Translations under genes and position numbers: made by a program | From: Neospora caninum Liverpool | Lineage: Eukaryota > Apicomplexa > Conoidasida > Eucoccidiorida > Sarcocystidae | Assembly: GCF_000208865.1 (NCBI RefSeq) | Contig: NC_018394.1 | Span: 3,785,797-3,849,796, forward strand | Length of the DNA: 64,000 nt | Direction: 5' to 3' | Notes under the pieces: model-generated | Seen by the model: the letters and a program-made list of their open reading frames with translations, nothing else | What the model was told of the DNA's origin: nothing | Databases searched by the model: none | Shown: positions 36,131 through 57,468 of the stretch, one piece after another | Numbering within the stretch: the first letter of the stretch is position 1 | Layout of the letters: the number at the start of each line of letters is the position of its first letter

Positions 36131-38190
36131 GCTTCAATTGTTAGGTGATTGGTATCCCGCCTCTTTTAGTGAAAAAGGTAAGTACTGGGCCTCCGTTGGA
36201 AGCGGGTAAAAAGGCTGTCGAGTTATTCAGTGTATAACCAACGCACCAAGCTCAGCTGGAGGCACACCGTTGTGGTGGTGAATGTTTGCACACCTCTGTT
36301 CGCACCTCATCCGGAATGATAATCTCATGGTCATGCTTCAGCTATGGTTGCTTATGAATGAATGGTTTTCCACGGTTACGAATGAACCGCGTTCTGAATA
36401 AAAAGAAGTCTGAGCGTGCGTAGCAGTTCGCACACCGAGACATATCCATGGTCGAATGCCGGGCAAGATTGTTCACTGTCGTTTTTCATACATTTGCACA
36501 TGGCCGGGTTTTGGGCAGCTCTTTTGCTGCAGAGGATGGACGTCTGTGCAGCGATTTTTCGGAGGTGTGTAATCAGGTCTCGCCTCCTCGACGCCGCAGC
36601 ACGTGGTTCGTGACTGTCCGAGGAGTGGCTCGGGCCGTGCTACTGCGCTGAGCAGCACAGAGGCCATATCGATTTCAGAATGAATGATGCCAAAAGCCCT
36701 GCTATCTCATTTTCAAAAGCCGCTGCAACTTTCTGTTCACTGGTTATTAGCGACGCACCTCATCAGCAGCTCGAGCTGAGTCTTGTTTTCAATTTATCGT
36801 CCCGGAACTTACGTTAAAAACGCTTCGCAGCATGAGGAACTACTCTGAGACTCCCGCCAGCTTCTCGAAAGGGCATCCCCTCGTGTGTTAGCTGACCTTG
36901 TGGGTTGATGTCTCGTCGACAAACCTAATGTTAGCGTTTTGCATTGGTGGTGGTTGCATACTGGAAGCCCACCGACCCGGACACGGAGTCAAAAAGCCTC
37001 ATAAACATTTCGTGCAAGCCAATTTAGGTCTGCTCACCCGCCGCAGTGCGTCCTTGGAACTTCGCCAACTACCCCTTTCTCTCTTACACAGTTAGGATAT
37101 TCGCAGGAAAGCCTCTGTCCCGAGAAAGATCTGCAAGTGATTATGTTCTAGAGGTTTTCTTGGCCACACGCAGGGCGTCGGCCAAACGGCATTGTCCTCT
37201 GAAATTTTTTGTTTCAGTTCAGGGAGGGACCTTGCGGTACCGGAATCATTGACTGTTGATTGTAATAGGGCCATCAACAATATCTTGATCTTTCTGTGTT
37301 GCAATCTCGTTTTCCCCCTCTGAGCTGCGATTTCAGGGGAGCGTTGTTTAGCTCGGCTCACCACCGAGCAAAGAGAAGCTGTCACAGTGCACGACAGAGG
37401 AGACACATATCCATTTCGGGTGCCGACGTTGGCAGTCAGATGGTCGCCTCGAGTCTTGCGCGGCCTTTCTTTCGTGCTTTGCGTTTGGAGGATCTAGCGC
37501 ATCAGGACTGTCAAGTCAGTTTGATGAGCAGATTGCCTTTTGCTGGTCCGTTATTGTAGCCGAACAAGATGCCTCGTCATATAGAGGTCACATGCATCGC
37601 TATTTCGGTTTAAATGTGCTTGAGTGGTCTTTGCCCATAGTAAAAGGGGCATGCGTACGTTCATGACTTCCGTCTGAAGTATATGTGTCATATCCGGAGC
37701 ACATGAGCTGCTGAGTGTCTCTTATAAACCCGTTTTAGTCGCCATGTCATGTTCTACTGAACATCATGCCAGGGCCTATCGTTACGCGTAAGCTCCCGAG
37801 AATGAACGTTTCTTCACCACCATTTTGTTTGTGATGCTCCTTGTTTCATCAGCATGTCGGTGCGACGACGAACACCAGAACACACGTCCACGACTATTGC
37901 GTTGACCCAACCGACGTAACACCTCATTTTCACTACAATGAACGCATGGACGCACGAAAGGCTCATCTCTATGAATGATAAACTGAACTGTGTGGCGTTT
38001 GTCGCAGAAAATCTCACGCATATGCAATAGCGTTTTTTACAGGAGAGTTCCAAGCCTAACGGCAGTAAATTCGATTACGAGCGCCCTCTTTATGTGACAA
38101 CTAGATGCCACTTCCTCATACGCAGAGTGCGATGTTCACAAGAGCTGCGTTCAGTTTCCTTGTGTAGTCTGCCAAGCTGTTGTCGGGTGC

Positions 38191-48338
<10,148 letters not shown>

Positions 48339-48559
48339 CGAGAGACGGCAAAAACGTCTTTGACAAACAACTACTCTCTAGTTGAGATACTATGGATCTA
48401 TATCTACACAGGTGTGTTAGTGGTCTCCTCAGGAATGAGGGAGACCAGTGTATTGTGGCAGGCCACGTCGAACAGCCTCCGCTTCGGCGTATCTTTCGCC
48501 CCGTCATGAAATCCGGACATGGCCTTCTTGTACCAGCATGGAAATGCCCTATTTGGTTT

Positions 48560-51500
48560 TCATGGGAGCAAGAAGGGGAGATCTACATTCTGTTCCCCGT
48601 TTCCGATGTAGACACTGCCGAAGAATTTTGTATTTAATACGCAATATGCGATATAACCTACAGGCAAAGGATGCACTCTCCTGGTGTACTAGTCGATCTC
48701 AAACAGAATTACTTGAACATTCACCCTTGCCACAGACTTATGCGCGTGTTATTTAGCAAATTCTACCAAAAGAGCTAATCCTCGTCCCGTTTTAGTAGGG
48801 TGAACTTACCAGGCCATAAAAGACTGCGGACTGTAACGGTGCAAGAAGACGGGTCATACCGAACTGACCAGCTACCTGCACACACACGAGAGATTGGCAA
48901 AAGCGTAGTCGAGTGTACTTGTAACGGCTTCGTCGCTTGATGCAACGAAGAGGTATTACTGGTGGATTCCTAGGCAGAACCTGTGCTCACCTTTAGGAAC
49001 GTCACTTTCTAGGGTCTCCAGAAAGTCGGCGTGGAACTACAGACACGCAGCGTGAGGTGGTAAGGCAGTCGCGCTCACAGTTGCGTAGTTCCAGCAAGGC
49101 TCAAGCACGAGTGCATGGCGCAACGACAAGTCTCCACGATACCGAAGGGTTCACTAGCTGTTTTGGTGACGAAATGCCTAGCAAAGAAGCAGTAAAGTTA
49201 TCGGAATGTCCACAACTCATACTGGAGTTGGTTGTGCAACGCTCCACAAGTAGGAATCGCTGCTTGCCTTACGGCACAAGATAGGTCCACGAGTTTGGAA
49301 GAGTAATATACGTAGGAGTAAGCCAGAAGTGGTGACGCGGCAAGAGTGTGCCACCGTTGTAGACGTAGTTTTTCGGATGGCTTGGGGTTTCGAGCAAAGC
49401 CAAGTTGAATACCTAACCTGGTAATCTTTCGACGCCAGAGCTTGGAGAGTTTCAACTGTAAGAATAGGTTAAACGACATCAGCCAGCAAGGAATTGAGAC
49501 CTCGTTCATAACGCAGCTGTATTTGACATGTCGAAAGCTACATTATTGCCATTGCCAGCATCTTTTGAAGCCAGCCATGCCTATCATTTACAAGGAACAA
49601 AGAGGACAAATTCCTTAGGACATGCACATCGCTCAAAAATTATACGTCGGAGACCACTTCCCTGGACACTCGCGTAACGGGGACGCCATATAAACCACCG
49701 CTGGACTTGGGGGTTTGGCATTATCGAAGTGGGAAAATCGAGGAATTGGCCTTAAACACTCCGGATAGGCTGACGGCAATCCACTTCCCTACTGCACTAG
49801 CAAGTCTGCATCCCCCCCCTCACTCCGTTCGTAAATCGTGTGCAGCAATGTAGAAAGGCTGCTTGTTGCCTTTGACTCAGCAGAGCTCCTGTATAAGCGC
49901 CTCTTGATAAAAACACAATAATGTTAGCGTGGCTATTTACCATTTCATTGTGGCACACAGTTACAGTTGCACGCCCCAATAACGTTGCTGAAGCGTCTGT
50001 GAAGGGCATGACATAACTTGTGACCGGCTCAAACTCTCAGAGGAAAAGAGCTTCGGCACCTCCGATTTTGCAGCCTTACGATTTTTTGCTGGACGGAAAT
50101 GAACCCAGGAAGAAAACTTTTGAGCTTCACCAAAGCTCAGACCTAAGGGTACAGATATGGCGATAGGCGTTAGCACAGCGAGGATCTGAGCTCTGACAAA
50201 AGACTCATTCCATCTAAAGAGCAGATACAGCAAGATTGATACGAACGTGTTTGCTGTTTCTCCAAGACACATGTGCAAGCGCATTCCTGTCGCTTTCCAA
50301 ATGCACCATGCGCCGACCGTCGAGGGGGTGTTTCGGATGACCCAAACAGAACGGTTTCTCTGCTCGCAGCACATACAGCGTACCTGTGAACTCAGGGGAA
50401 GGGGCAATTTTGTTCCCGTACTTTAGTCGAAAGGCCCCTCGAGGCACAGCAGCAGTTGCGTCATCGATTCGATAAATGAGATGACTAAGAGCGTGAACCT
50501 CGTTTAAAGCGCCACGGTGGTTCGTGGAATCTGAATGCATCAAAAACAGACTCAGCAGCCAGTTTCCTGAATCTTAAATTCTGTACCGCCTTGGAAGATA
50601 TTTGCATCTCTGTTCAGTATTCCGCTTGCCAGGGCTGTTCCCGCGCCCGTGCAGCATACATAAGCAATAAAATCTGGCTAATTTTTACGGTGCAATGCGC
50701 CCCGTCTTTCGCCTCGCTGCATGCAGCGGGGAATTCTAGAGTTATCACGATGTTTTCAGATGCGAATCAGGCATACGTGACAATCGTAGAAAACCGCAGT
50801 GCTTCTGCTTACGATTGTCGGTATCGCTTTCATCATCTTCTTTGTTGTCTGTTTCAGCAGCTACCGTCCCTGCACGCGAATGACCGAACCACAGACGGAT
50901 CGCGAACACGGGTTCGATCGGCAACCCCGATATGACATGCAAATAGCCTGTCATCATCATGAACACAGTGCTGCCGAATAAGGCACGAAAGGTGCCGCCT
51001 ACTTCCACCGTAGAAAGACGTTCTGAATACATCAACATCAGAGATCCACGATTTGGGCAGGAGCTTCCTACGTACGCACAACACGCGTCCGAAACCGTCA
51101 TCATGATATAGCTGCAGAAGGTCGCCAAGCGACAGATTTTGCCTGTTCTTCTGCTCTTCTATAGCGCGAGCTCAACCGTGCAGAGGACTCTAGGTGTCCC
51201 CGACAGGGCGTAAGCCTGTTACCAGAAACTGACAGAACGACTGGTGCGCCCATCTGGTCTTGTACCTTCTTCGTTTTTAAGCTCTATGACACGATTCGGA
51301 ACACCAGTCAGAATGATCTTGCCCAGTGCATCCAGTTGCTTCTTCTGCTCATCTGTTAACACCGGAAGATCACGGAAGTCGAAGGTTCCTGCACTGCGCA
51401 CAACAGGCCAGCAACCGACTTCTATCGATGACACACGACACTACGCTGGCACGCCTCCAGTGCAGCTCCTTGAACATATCACTGCTTTCGATTATGCGTA

Positions 51501-52233
51501 TAATAAGTATCAGCCGACACCGCCTTGGCAAGCGGCTGCAGCAGCTTCGTGGTTGAGCGAAGCAACGAGAAGGGCGAATTTCCCCAGTTGCGCCAACAGA
51601 GATCAGGGGCATTTCGTCTCCAAGCGCTATGGCGTCCAGACGCTACTCTGTTCCTTGTTTCACGGAATTACCTACGTTGCCTTTTGTGACAGAACAAACA
51701 CTGCAGCACCTATACAAATGAATCGATGGGACACAAAAGGTTTCCATCACAGCAATACACCCACGATGAATTTGGCAACAAAAGGGGTAAACCGCACTGA
51801 TAACACAAAATCTGTGGTAGCGATTCTAACCAGGAGTACCAGAACCAGTTCAAGAAGCAGAATGAAGATGACTTGCTGGGTTTTTTCCGATCGGATCCTC
51901 TTCAGCTTCGATGCAGGAGGCGGTGTGTGGTGATAAGCTTTGATTCCGAGAAAGCTCAAGAGGGCTGCGTTCTGAGTGTCATGAAACACGCTTTCACCTG
52001 TAGTAGAACTTTTTGGTTGGGTACGAAGACTGTTCGTCTTCCATGACGTAGCTGATGAAGTAATCTGCCTCTTGACAACAGAGCTTCCCCCAGAAGAACA
52101 AGTCACGTTCAACACGATCTCTCTTCTTAAGCTTTACGAGTGCAAGGTCTAACGAAACCTTTTCGTACAGATTCAGGGTCACACCCTGAGATGCAACAGC
52201 ACTGAGCCCGAATTCCAGTGTGCGGACCTCCAT
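48560..52233 (-). CDS. RSPH9: Radial spoke head protein 9 homologue
   Basis: Seven exons: 52233-51998, 51393-51266, 50530-50384, 50142-50060, 49036-48991, 48875-48810, 48657-48560. All phases agree, giving 267 residues, near the 276 of human RSPH9. RSPH9 is part of the radial spoke head of motile 9+2 axonemes, linking spoke to central pair. Conserved stretches in order: FFWGKLCCQEADYFISYVM and YPTKKFYY (exon 1); DLPVLTDEQ (exon 2); IYRIDDATAAVPRGAF (exon 3); GLSFGEAQKFSSWVHFRPA across exons 3/4; FLETLESDVPKG then SWSVRYD (exons 5/6); VRSLLWPG across exons 6/7; and the ending YIGNGEQNVDLPFLL (human ends VGTGEKNMDLPFML). In Coccidia the only flagellated stage is the male microgamete, so expression should be confined to the sexual cycle (inference). 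It is convergent with PEX6, stop codons 221 bp apart. Its introns are large for so small a protein; the longest, over 1 kb, is between exons 4 and 5. Confidence 0.93.
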
Positions 52234-52399
52234 ATTTAACAGCACCGTTTCCTATATTTCACCTCGAAAAAAAGATAGGAAAAATACGAAAAGTTGACAA
52301 CTAATCATGCTTGGCGGAGCTCTTGTACGAGAACAGGTGGACGAGAGCTAACTGTAGCGTATCACGTTTCTCTCGCAAATTGATCACTGGGGTGAGCTA

Positions 52400-52699
52400 A
52401 TGTCACACTGGTGTACTGCAGGCGGGATTGAGGACACGTGCCCAAAAGGAGCGGACACGATGGGATCTCGCACTAGCGTCCACCAAAACATAGATGAAAT
52501 GGCCCTTTTTATTCTCTTCTGCACTCTATTCCTGTTAGTGGCCGTTCTTCTTGCTTTTGTCTTGAATGAACTCTGGTATGTTTCGGGTTTGGCGCGTCAC
52601 GCGCTTCTCGCATGCCCCACCTCTGGCCCCATGAATCGGGGCAAAAACGCATTTAACGGTCCCACGCTCGAAATATACAAACTGTTCCCTTGGTGTTGA
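52400..52699 (+). CDS. Possible small single-pass membrane protein, unrecognised
   Basis: An ATG at 52400 opens an ORF of 99 codons. Residues 1-34 are polar, then comes one hydrophobic helix (ALFILFCTLFLLVAVLLAFV). A donor-like gtatgt at 52576 follows NEL. The next good acceptor, a pyrimidine-rich tract ending in cacag at 52888, would join TG to A and create a TGA, giving a 58-residue protein ending just after the helix. The start lies 166 bp from the RSPH9 start on the opposite strand, so the two could share a promoter. No family is recognised and coding status is unproven. It may be a 5' exon of something longer or a chance ORF. Confidence 0.27.
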   Translation: MSHWCTAGGIEDTCPKGADTMGSRTSVHQNIDEMALFILFCTLFLLVAVLLAFVLNELWYVSGLARHALLACPTSGPMNRGKNAFNGPTLEIYKLFPWC

Positions 52700-53802
52700 C
52701 TACACAATGGTGGTAGAGTGCTAGAGAAGCCGTCATGGCACGGAAAATGTACAGAACAAATATAAAAATGTGAAGGCGCAAAGACACGTTAGGCGTAGCT
52801 AAACGCTGTTGCATGTCCCGTGCTTCGTTGAGCGGCAACTGCGGAGCTGCTGTTCTCCGCTCACTAACCAAATTTTGCTTTCGCCACAGACTGATGATAA
52901 CTCAAGTACCTGAGAGAGGTAAGCCATAAAAACAGACTTTTGACGGGATAAGCATAGTTTCCTGGATGAATCAAGTTGTGTTCACTACGAGCATGCAGCC
53001 GCTCGTATGGCTCTCTGTAAGACACCGCAGCTGGGCAGACCAACCAGCTTTACCACCAGTAAATGTTCGTCCGGAACTTTGTTCCTTCGGTGAGAGGCCC
53101 TTCTCTGTTGACTCTCATTGTTACTACTGTTAGTGCAGGTTTCCGGCTCTAGATTGAGGCGACACGCATGTGCATTCATGCGTGGCGTCAGCGCATTTGT
53201 TGAGTTACCGTTCCTTTTTAACTCGGACCAGCGACGACGACCGTGTCTTCTTCCTGTCATAGCAGCGAGCCCTGATTTGAAATTTCTAGCGGTCGGTTAT
53301 TTGTTTTCTTTTGTTCCTGGCGACGGTGCTGCTAATTATAACCGCGGAATAGGAGCTCCCAAAATATCTGCCCTTCTGCAGTCGGGGACTTGCGGCCCGT
53401 TGACTCGTCTCCAGGCGTTGTTCCCGCTCACTCCGACGCGCATGGCAACTTTGCCACACTGGGGATGTTACTGTCTACTGTGGCCTCATTTTTGACATGA
53501 ATTGGCTCGCGCCCATTGGATGCTCGTTTTTCCTCTCTTATTTCCCGCGGTGTGTCACCACCTCGGTCCTCTGAGCCTGTACAGAAGTGAAACGTAAATA
53601 CGTCCAGTTGGCTGTGCGGAAGCCTGTCCCGCGCGATTCAGAGCAAGAATCTCCGAAGCATGTTGCATTGCCTTGCAATCAGACGATAGTATTTTTTCGA
53701 TGGGCAAGCAAAGTGAGCGTACACCGGGATAGTAACGCTGCGGGTCCCCGTGAGATTGAGCGATTCACTGTACAGGCCCTCTAGTTCTGTCGAAACCACG
53801 GC
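52700..53802. other. Intergenic DNA upstream of the caspase-like gene
   Basis: 1.1 kb with no recognised coding sequence. It contains acceptor-like sites near 52888 and 53139 that might belong to a spliced transcript starting near 52400, and should include the promoter of the gene at 53803. The ORF 53118-53495 has no family match. Confidence 0.4.
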
Positions 53803-55311
53803 ATGGGGAATGCACCTAACCGAGCTGGTCAAGCGACAGGTACGAGAACTCGTACCTCATGCGGTGACCGAAGCGCTGGTGGTGTCGGGTCGAGGCACGA
53901 TGACCCTGCACGTGTGTGCCCCGCTTCGGACACGACTTCGGGAGGAGTTCCCTCGTCATCGATCGTTTCAGCGTTTTCTCCCTCTGTTGTTGTCCAAACA
54001 TGTGTGGCCGTGAAGGCGGTGGCCGAATGCGGACAGTGCCTGGAAGCGACTGAGGAGAAGGTTGCGGCAGCGCCACGCAATGTCGTCCTTTCAGAGCGGT
54101 TCTTCCCTCTCACTATAGACGTAGACCGGCCGAACAAATTTCTCTTTATAGCAAACACGTACCATGATCATCAAACACGTCATCGTACGGCGCTTCATGA
54201 CTGCGCCAACACTGTGGGAGCCCTGCAGAGCTTGCTGAGACCATCCACGACAGGGAAGCACGCCGATTCGCCTGAAAGGACCTCTAGTACTCATTGGCAG
54301 GGAAAAGATGCGATTCAGCGACATGCGACGCTCGAAAATAGCAGCATCGCCTTTGCCGTTAATCGACCCAAGGCACGATTTCTAAAAGAATTTGAGGAGT
54401 TTTGTGAATGCGTTCAACCAGGTGACAGCGTCTGCGTATACTATGCAGGGCTTGCGACGCAGGTGAGCGCACAGCCGTGTTTCGTAACCCCGGTGAGTCA
54501 TACCGAGGCCCACGAAACATCAGGGAAACCGCGAAACAGTATCAAACGCTGCACCGTCAATCTTGTCGATATGGTGGACTCTGTGGCGGCACGGTCTCCA
54601 AGGATGGTGTGCTTCATTTTGGACTGCGCGGCAGATTTTGATGCCCTCAACAAGCGTGCCCTACCGATTTCTGTGGGCCTGCCGATGATCTATGAATTTG
54701 TCGGCGACAAAATCATCATCATGCAGAGTCTCGCACCCGGCGTCTCGTTGCCATCCGAATTGCTGTCACAACGGACAGCGAGTGCGGAAGACTGCTTTCC
54801 GGGGAGCACCTTTTCAGCACCTCGAGAGGATATGGAAAGGTACAAGGGGATCGAAGCTCTTTCGCTACCCAGTACCTTCCACAGCCCAGTGCGAGGCAGA
54901 GACGTTTCTCGGTGGGACTCTGAGGAAGGCAGAATCTGGCTGCATCGAGAATCGGTGGAAGAGAACTCAAATAGCGATACTACTATGAGGCGTGAGTCTT
55001 GCGACTCACCGGAGCTACAGCCGCTCGACCAGATTGAAGTTCCGTGTGATGTGAACCCTCGGACGCCCTACGAATCATTCTTTACGCATGCAAAGCACGC
55101 TTGCGGACCGGAGGAACTTGCAACCATTCCCCGTACGTGGGAGCGTTGCATCGAGCCATGTAGTAACTTGTCATTCTGCATCATTCAGGCATCGCACAGC
55201 CTTGCGAAAGGGGCAGGCCTCGATTTCCTCAGTATGGCTCAACTAATCTCTCCGCTGGTGAATCGGGTCACCAGCAACAAACAGGCGTTTTGTTGTCTGA
55301 CCAACATGTAA
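53803..55311 (+). CDS. Caspase-fold (peptidase C14-like) protein with degenerate catalytic dyad
   Basis: A single open frame of 502 codons from ATG at 53803 (gcATGGGG). Residues 100-300 follow the metacaspase/paracaspase p20 pattern: NKFLFIANTYHD (first beta strand) with TALHDCANTVGALQSLLR (first helix); FLKEFEEFCECVQPGDSVCVYYAGLATQV; VDMVDSVAAR; MVCFILDCAADFDALNKR. In active family members these positions read YYxGHGxQ and ILDACRxN. Here the His position is Leu (GLA for GHG), and after LD the order is Cys-Ala instead of Ala-Cys, so the dyad appears lost. A later part, FCIIQASHSLAKGAGLDFLS, resembles the p10-like beta strand. It begins MGN, so N-myristoylation is possible. The acidic, Ser-rich segment between is disordered-looking. 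It lies alone between RSPH9 and myosin B/C. A donor-like gtaacc overlaps the stop, so 3' exons are possible. The fold call was made by eye. Confidence 0.6.
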   Translation: MGNAPNRAGQATGTRTRTSCGDRSAGGVGSRHDDPARVCPASDTTSGGVPSSSIVSAFSPSVVVQTCVAVKAVAECGQCLEATEEKVAAAPRNVVLSERFFPLTIDVDRPNKFLFIANTYHDHQTRHRTALHDCANTVGALQSLLRPSTTGKHADSPERTSSTHWQGKDAIQRHATLENSSIAFAVNRPKARFLKEFEEFCECVQPGDSVCVYYAGLATQVSAQPCFVTPVSHTEAHETSGKPRNSIKRCTVNLVDMVDSVAARSPRMVCFILDCAADFDALNKRALPISVGLPMIYEFVGDKIIIMQSLAPGVSLPSELLSQRTASAEDCFPGSTFSAPREDMERYKGIEALSLPSTFHSPVRGRDVSRWDSEEGRIWLHRESVEENSNSDTTMRRESCDSPELQPLDQIEVPCDVNPRTPYESFFTHAKHACGPEELATIPRTWERCIEPCSNLSFCIIQASHSLAKGAGLDFLSMAQLISPLVNRVTSNKQAFCCLTNM

Positions 55312-57468
55312 CCGACACAGAGACGTTAGCCCTTCGGTCCATTCTAGGGATTCAAAGTGCGAAGGGTTGCCCCCATCTCGGATGCAACAAGCTTTACGCG
55401 GTGACGCCCAGGCTCTGGCCTCATGAATCATCAAACATCCGTCAAGCAGAAAACAGTCAGTGATCTACAACAGAAAGACATGAGATTTTAGTTGCAGGCG
55501 TATACAGGTTGGTGGTTGCATCTTTCGTGTGTCCGCGCGCGCTGTGCCTCTAGAGTTTGAAAACGGTACAGGCCTATCGGGGAATTTGACCCCCCAGAGC
55601 CCAGAGGGCGGGGAATCAGCGATACAGCGGTTCGCTTCCGTGTCCGTGCATTGCGTTCAGCTAAGCGTGTCGACAGTCCCGTGTCTAGGAATTGCCGCAT
55701 GGAAGTTCGGTGTTTTAGGGAAGGGTGCCATTTTTTTGAGAACTGACGCGCAATCTCTCCTGAGTTTGCTTCTTCACGAGTAGAGCGACACCACCTGCTG
55801 ACAGTGATCTTACTGGGCACCCTTCTTCAGCATTTTTGCATATGGGCTTCCGCAGTGACTCATCCATATACACTCGAAACTATGGAACTGAAGAAAATGG
55901 TCTCTTCCAATCCCACGGACAACGACGACTGACCGATGCGCTTGCTTACGACGGCGCTGTTTTTGGACGCGGTAGCTCGATGCTTCCAGCTAGACAAGAC
56001 CAGCTGTCTATGTCTGTTGTTCGGTGCCTAGCGTTCCTTGCGAAAAAAAACCGGATGTGCAGTTCTCAGGATCAAGCATATCTGCATACCGCCGAGGAAG
56101 CGTCGTCCTCCGGCCAGAAAGCAAAGGTTGCAGCGTCCCTGTGCTTTTCATCACGCAGCTATGCTCGACGCTGAGTTCGGGTGTCTCCGCCCGCCGTTCA
56201 CCAGTCACATTTCCACTGGCTATATGTGATCTTTATTTCGGGCACGAAAATGAGGGCGCTGCTGGAACCTAGTTGCACACGCTACACCGCTTTTCCTTCC
56301 ACTGCCTCCGGGCCTTGGCTGCCCCTCAACCCACCGGTTCCCGTTAATCGCGGCGGCACGCACAGCGATTAAGAGCGGGAAGCCGAACTAAAGCCTTGCT
56401 CTCTGCAACCCCGACACCTGAAGAAGTGTATAGGCGCCTTTTCTCTGTCAAGAATGCGCTTCCTCCCGATAGACAACGGCATGCGAACCCAGCATGTAAC
56501 TCGATATGGCCTAGCCTCTCGCCATGGCAGAGCAGCTAGCTGGTGACGCTACCGCCCCGGGTCCGGTGGCTCTCTGCACAGCAAGAGCGGAGGGACGGGC
56601 GCCTTGTACACCCCACCTATCCTGATTTTCCACGCAGTTTCAATCCCAGTTTTCCCTGCTTGGATAGGGGAAAACGTTTGGCTCACGGATTTGGTGGCGT
56701 GAGCCGATCGGTCGGGAAGTGCAGGGATGCTAAGGCTGGCTGGCAGACTGAGGTCCCAATCCGCGGAGGTATTTACTGGCCGTGGAAGCATCGACGCCAA
56801 GAACCTTTTTCTTTTGTGACCATCGACTGAAACACAGAAGCCGCTCGATGCTCGTCAGCCTTGCTTTTTCACACTCCGTGACCCACCCTTCTCTTTTGTG
56901 TCGACTTTTGCTCTGCAAAGGTACGCATCGGTGTAGCGCCTCGTTTGTCTGACACGTCAAAGCCTCGTTCACGCGGTGCGTCGCTGTGTTTTTACGTCTG
57001 CAACAAGATGCTGTCAATTTTCCCTCTCACGCTCCTGCTCCCCCTCCTCCGGTTCGAGCTCTTCATGTTTTTCCCTTACATAACGGTTGGCATGCCTGCT
57101 CTTCTCGTCTGGGCATCCAACCTTCGGTAATCAGTCTTCAGCCGTAAACCTCCGGAGATAAAACGCCTCTGACTCCGTATCGCCCCCCGTCCATGAAACA
57201 AGCGCGTGGCAGCCTTACTGCAGTGAAACATTTCTTGACCCGTTTTGCTCCTCTGTGTCTCGATATTTGAGGCGATCTTCATAACCGTGTACTGTCTACT
57301 TGCTTCACGTTCAAATAATACTCCGTGGCCAGACTGACTCGACTCTCGCGGGAATCCGCTTGGGGCAAAGTTCGTCCCGGCAGAGAGCAGGCCGTCCGAC
57401 GACTGCTGCAAAGTTAGACCGGGTTCATCGGTTACCTCTCTCAACCACATCTCTTTCCTTCGTTCACC
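55312..57468. other. Intergenic region upstream of myosin B/C
   Basis: 2.2 kb. The right part, pyrimidine-rich up to 57468, should be the myosin promoter and 5' UTR. Open frames at 55529-55783, 55836-56174 and 56024-56272 on plus could be further exons of the caspase-like gene, but I cannot show a consistent splice chain. Nothing else is recognised. Confidence 0.45.

Larger units (their letters stand above)
32633..38190. other. Divergent intergenic region between the AP2 gene and PEX6, with mitochondrial-derived pieces
   Basis: About 5.5 kb between two start codons that face away from each other, so it holds both promoters and 5' UTRs. It contains two mitochondrial-like insertions (33590-33730 and 35500-35800, listed separately) and an AT-rich flank at 35800-36130 that may be more of the same. 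The ORFs 33346-34086 on minus and 33845-34399 on plus have no nuclear-gene motif. I see no other gene. Confidence 0.5.
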
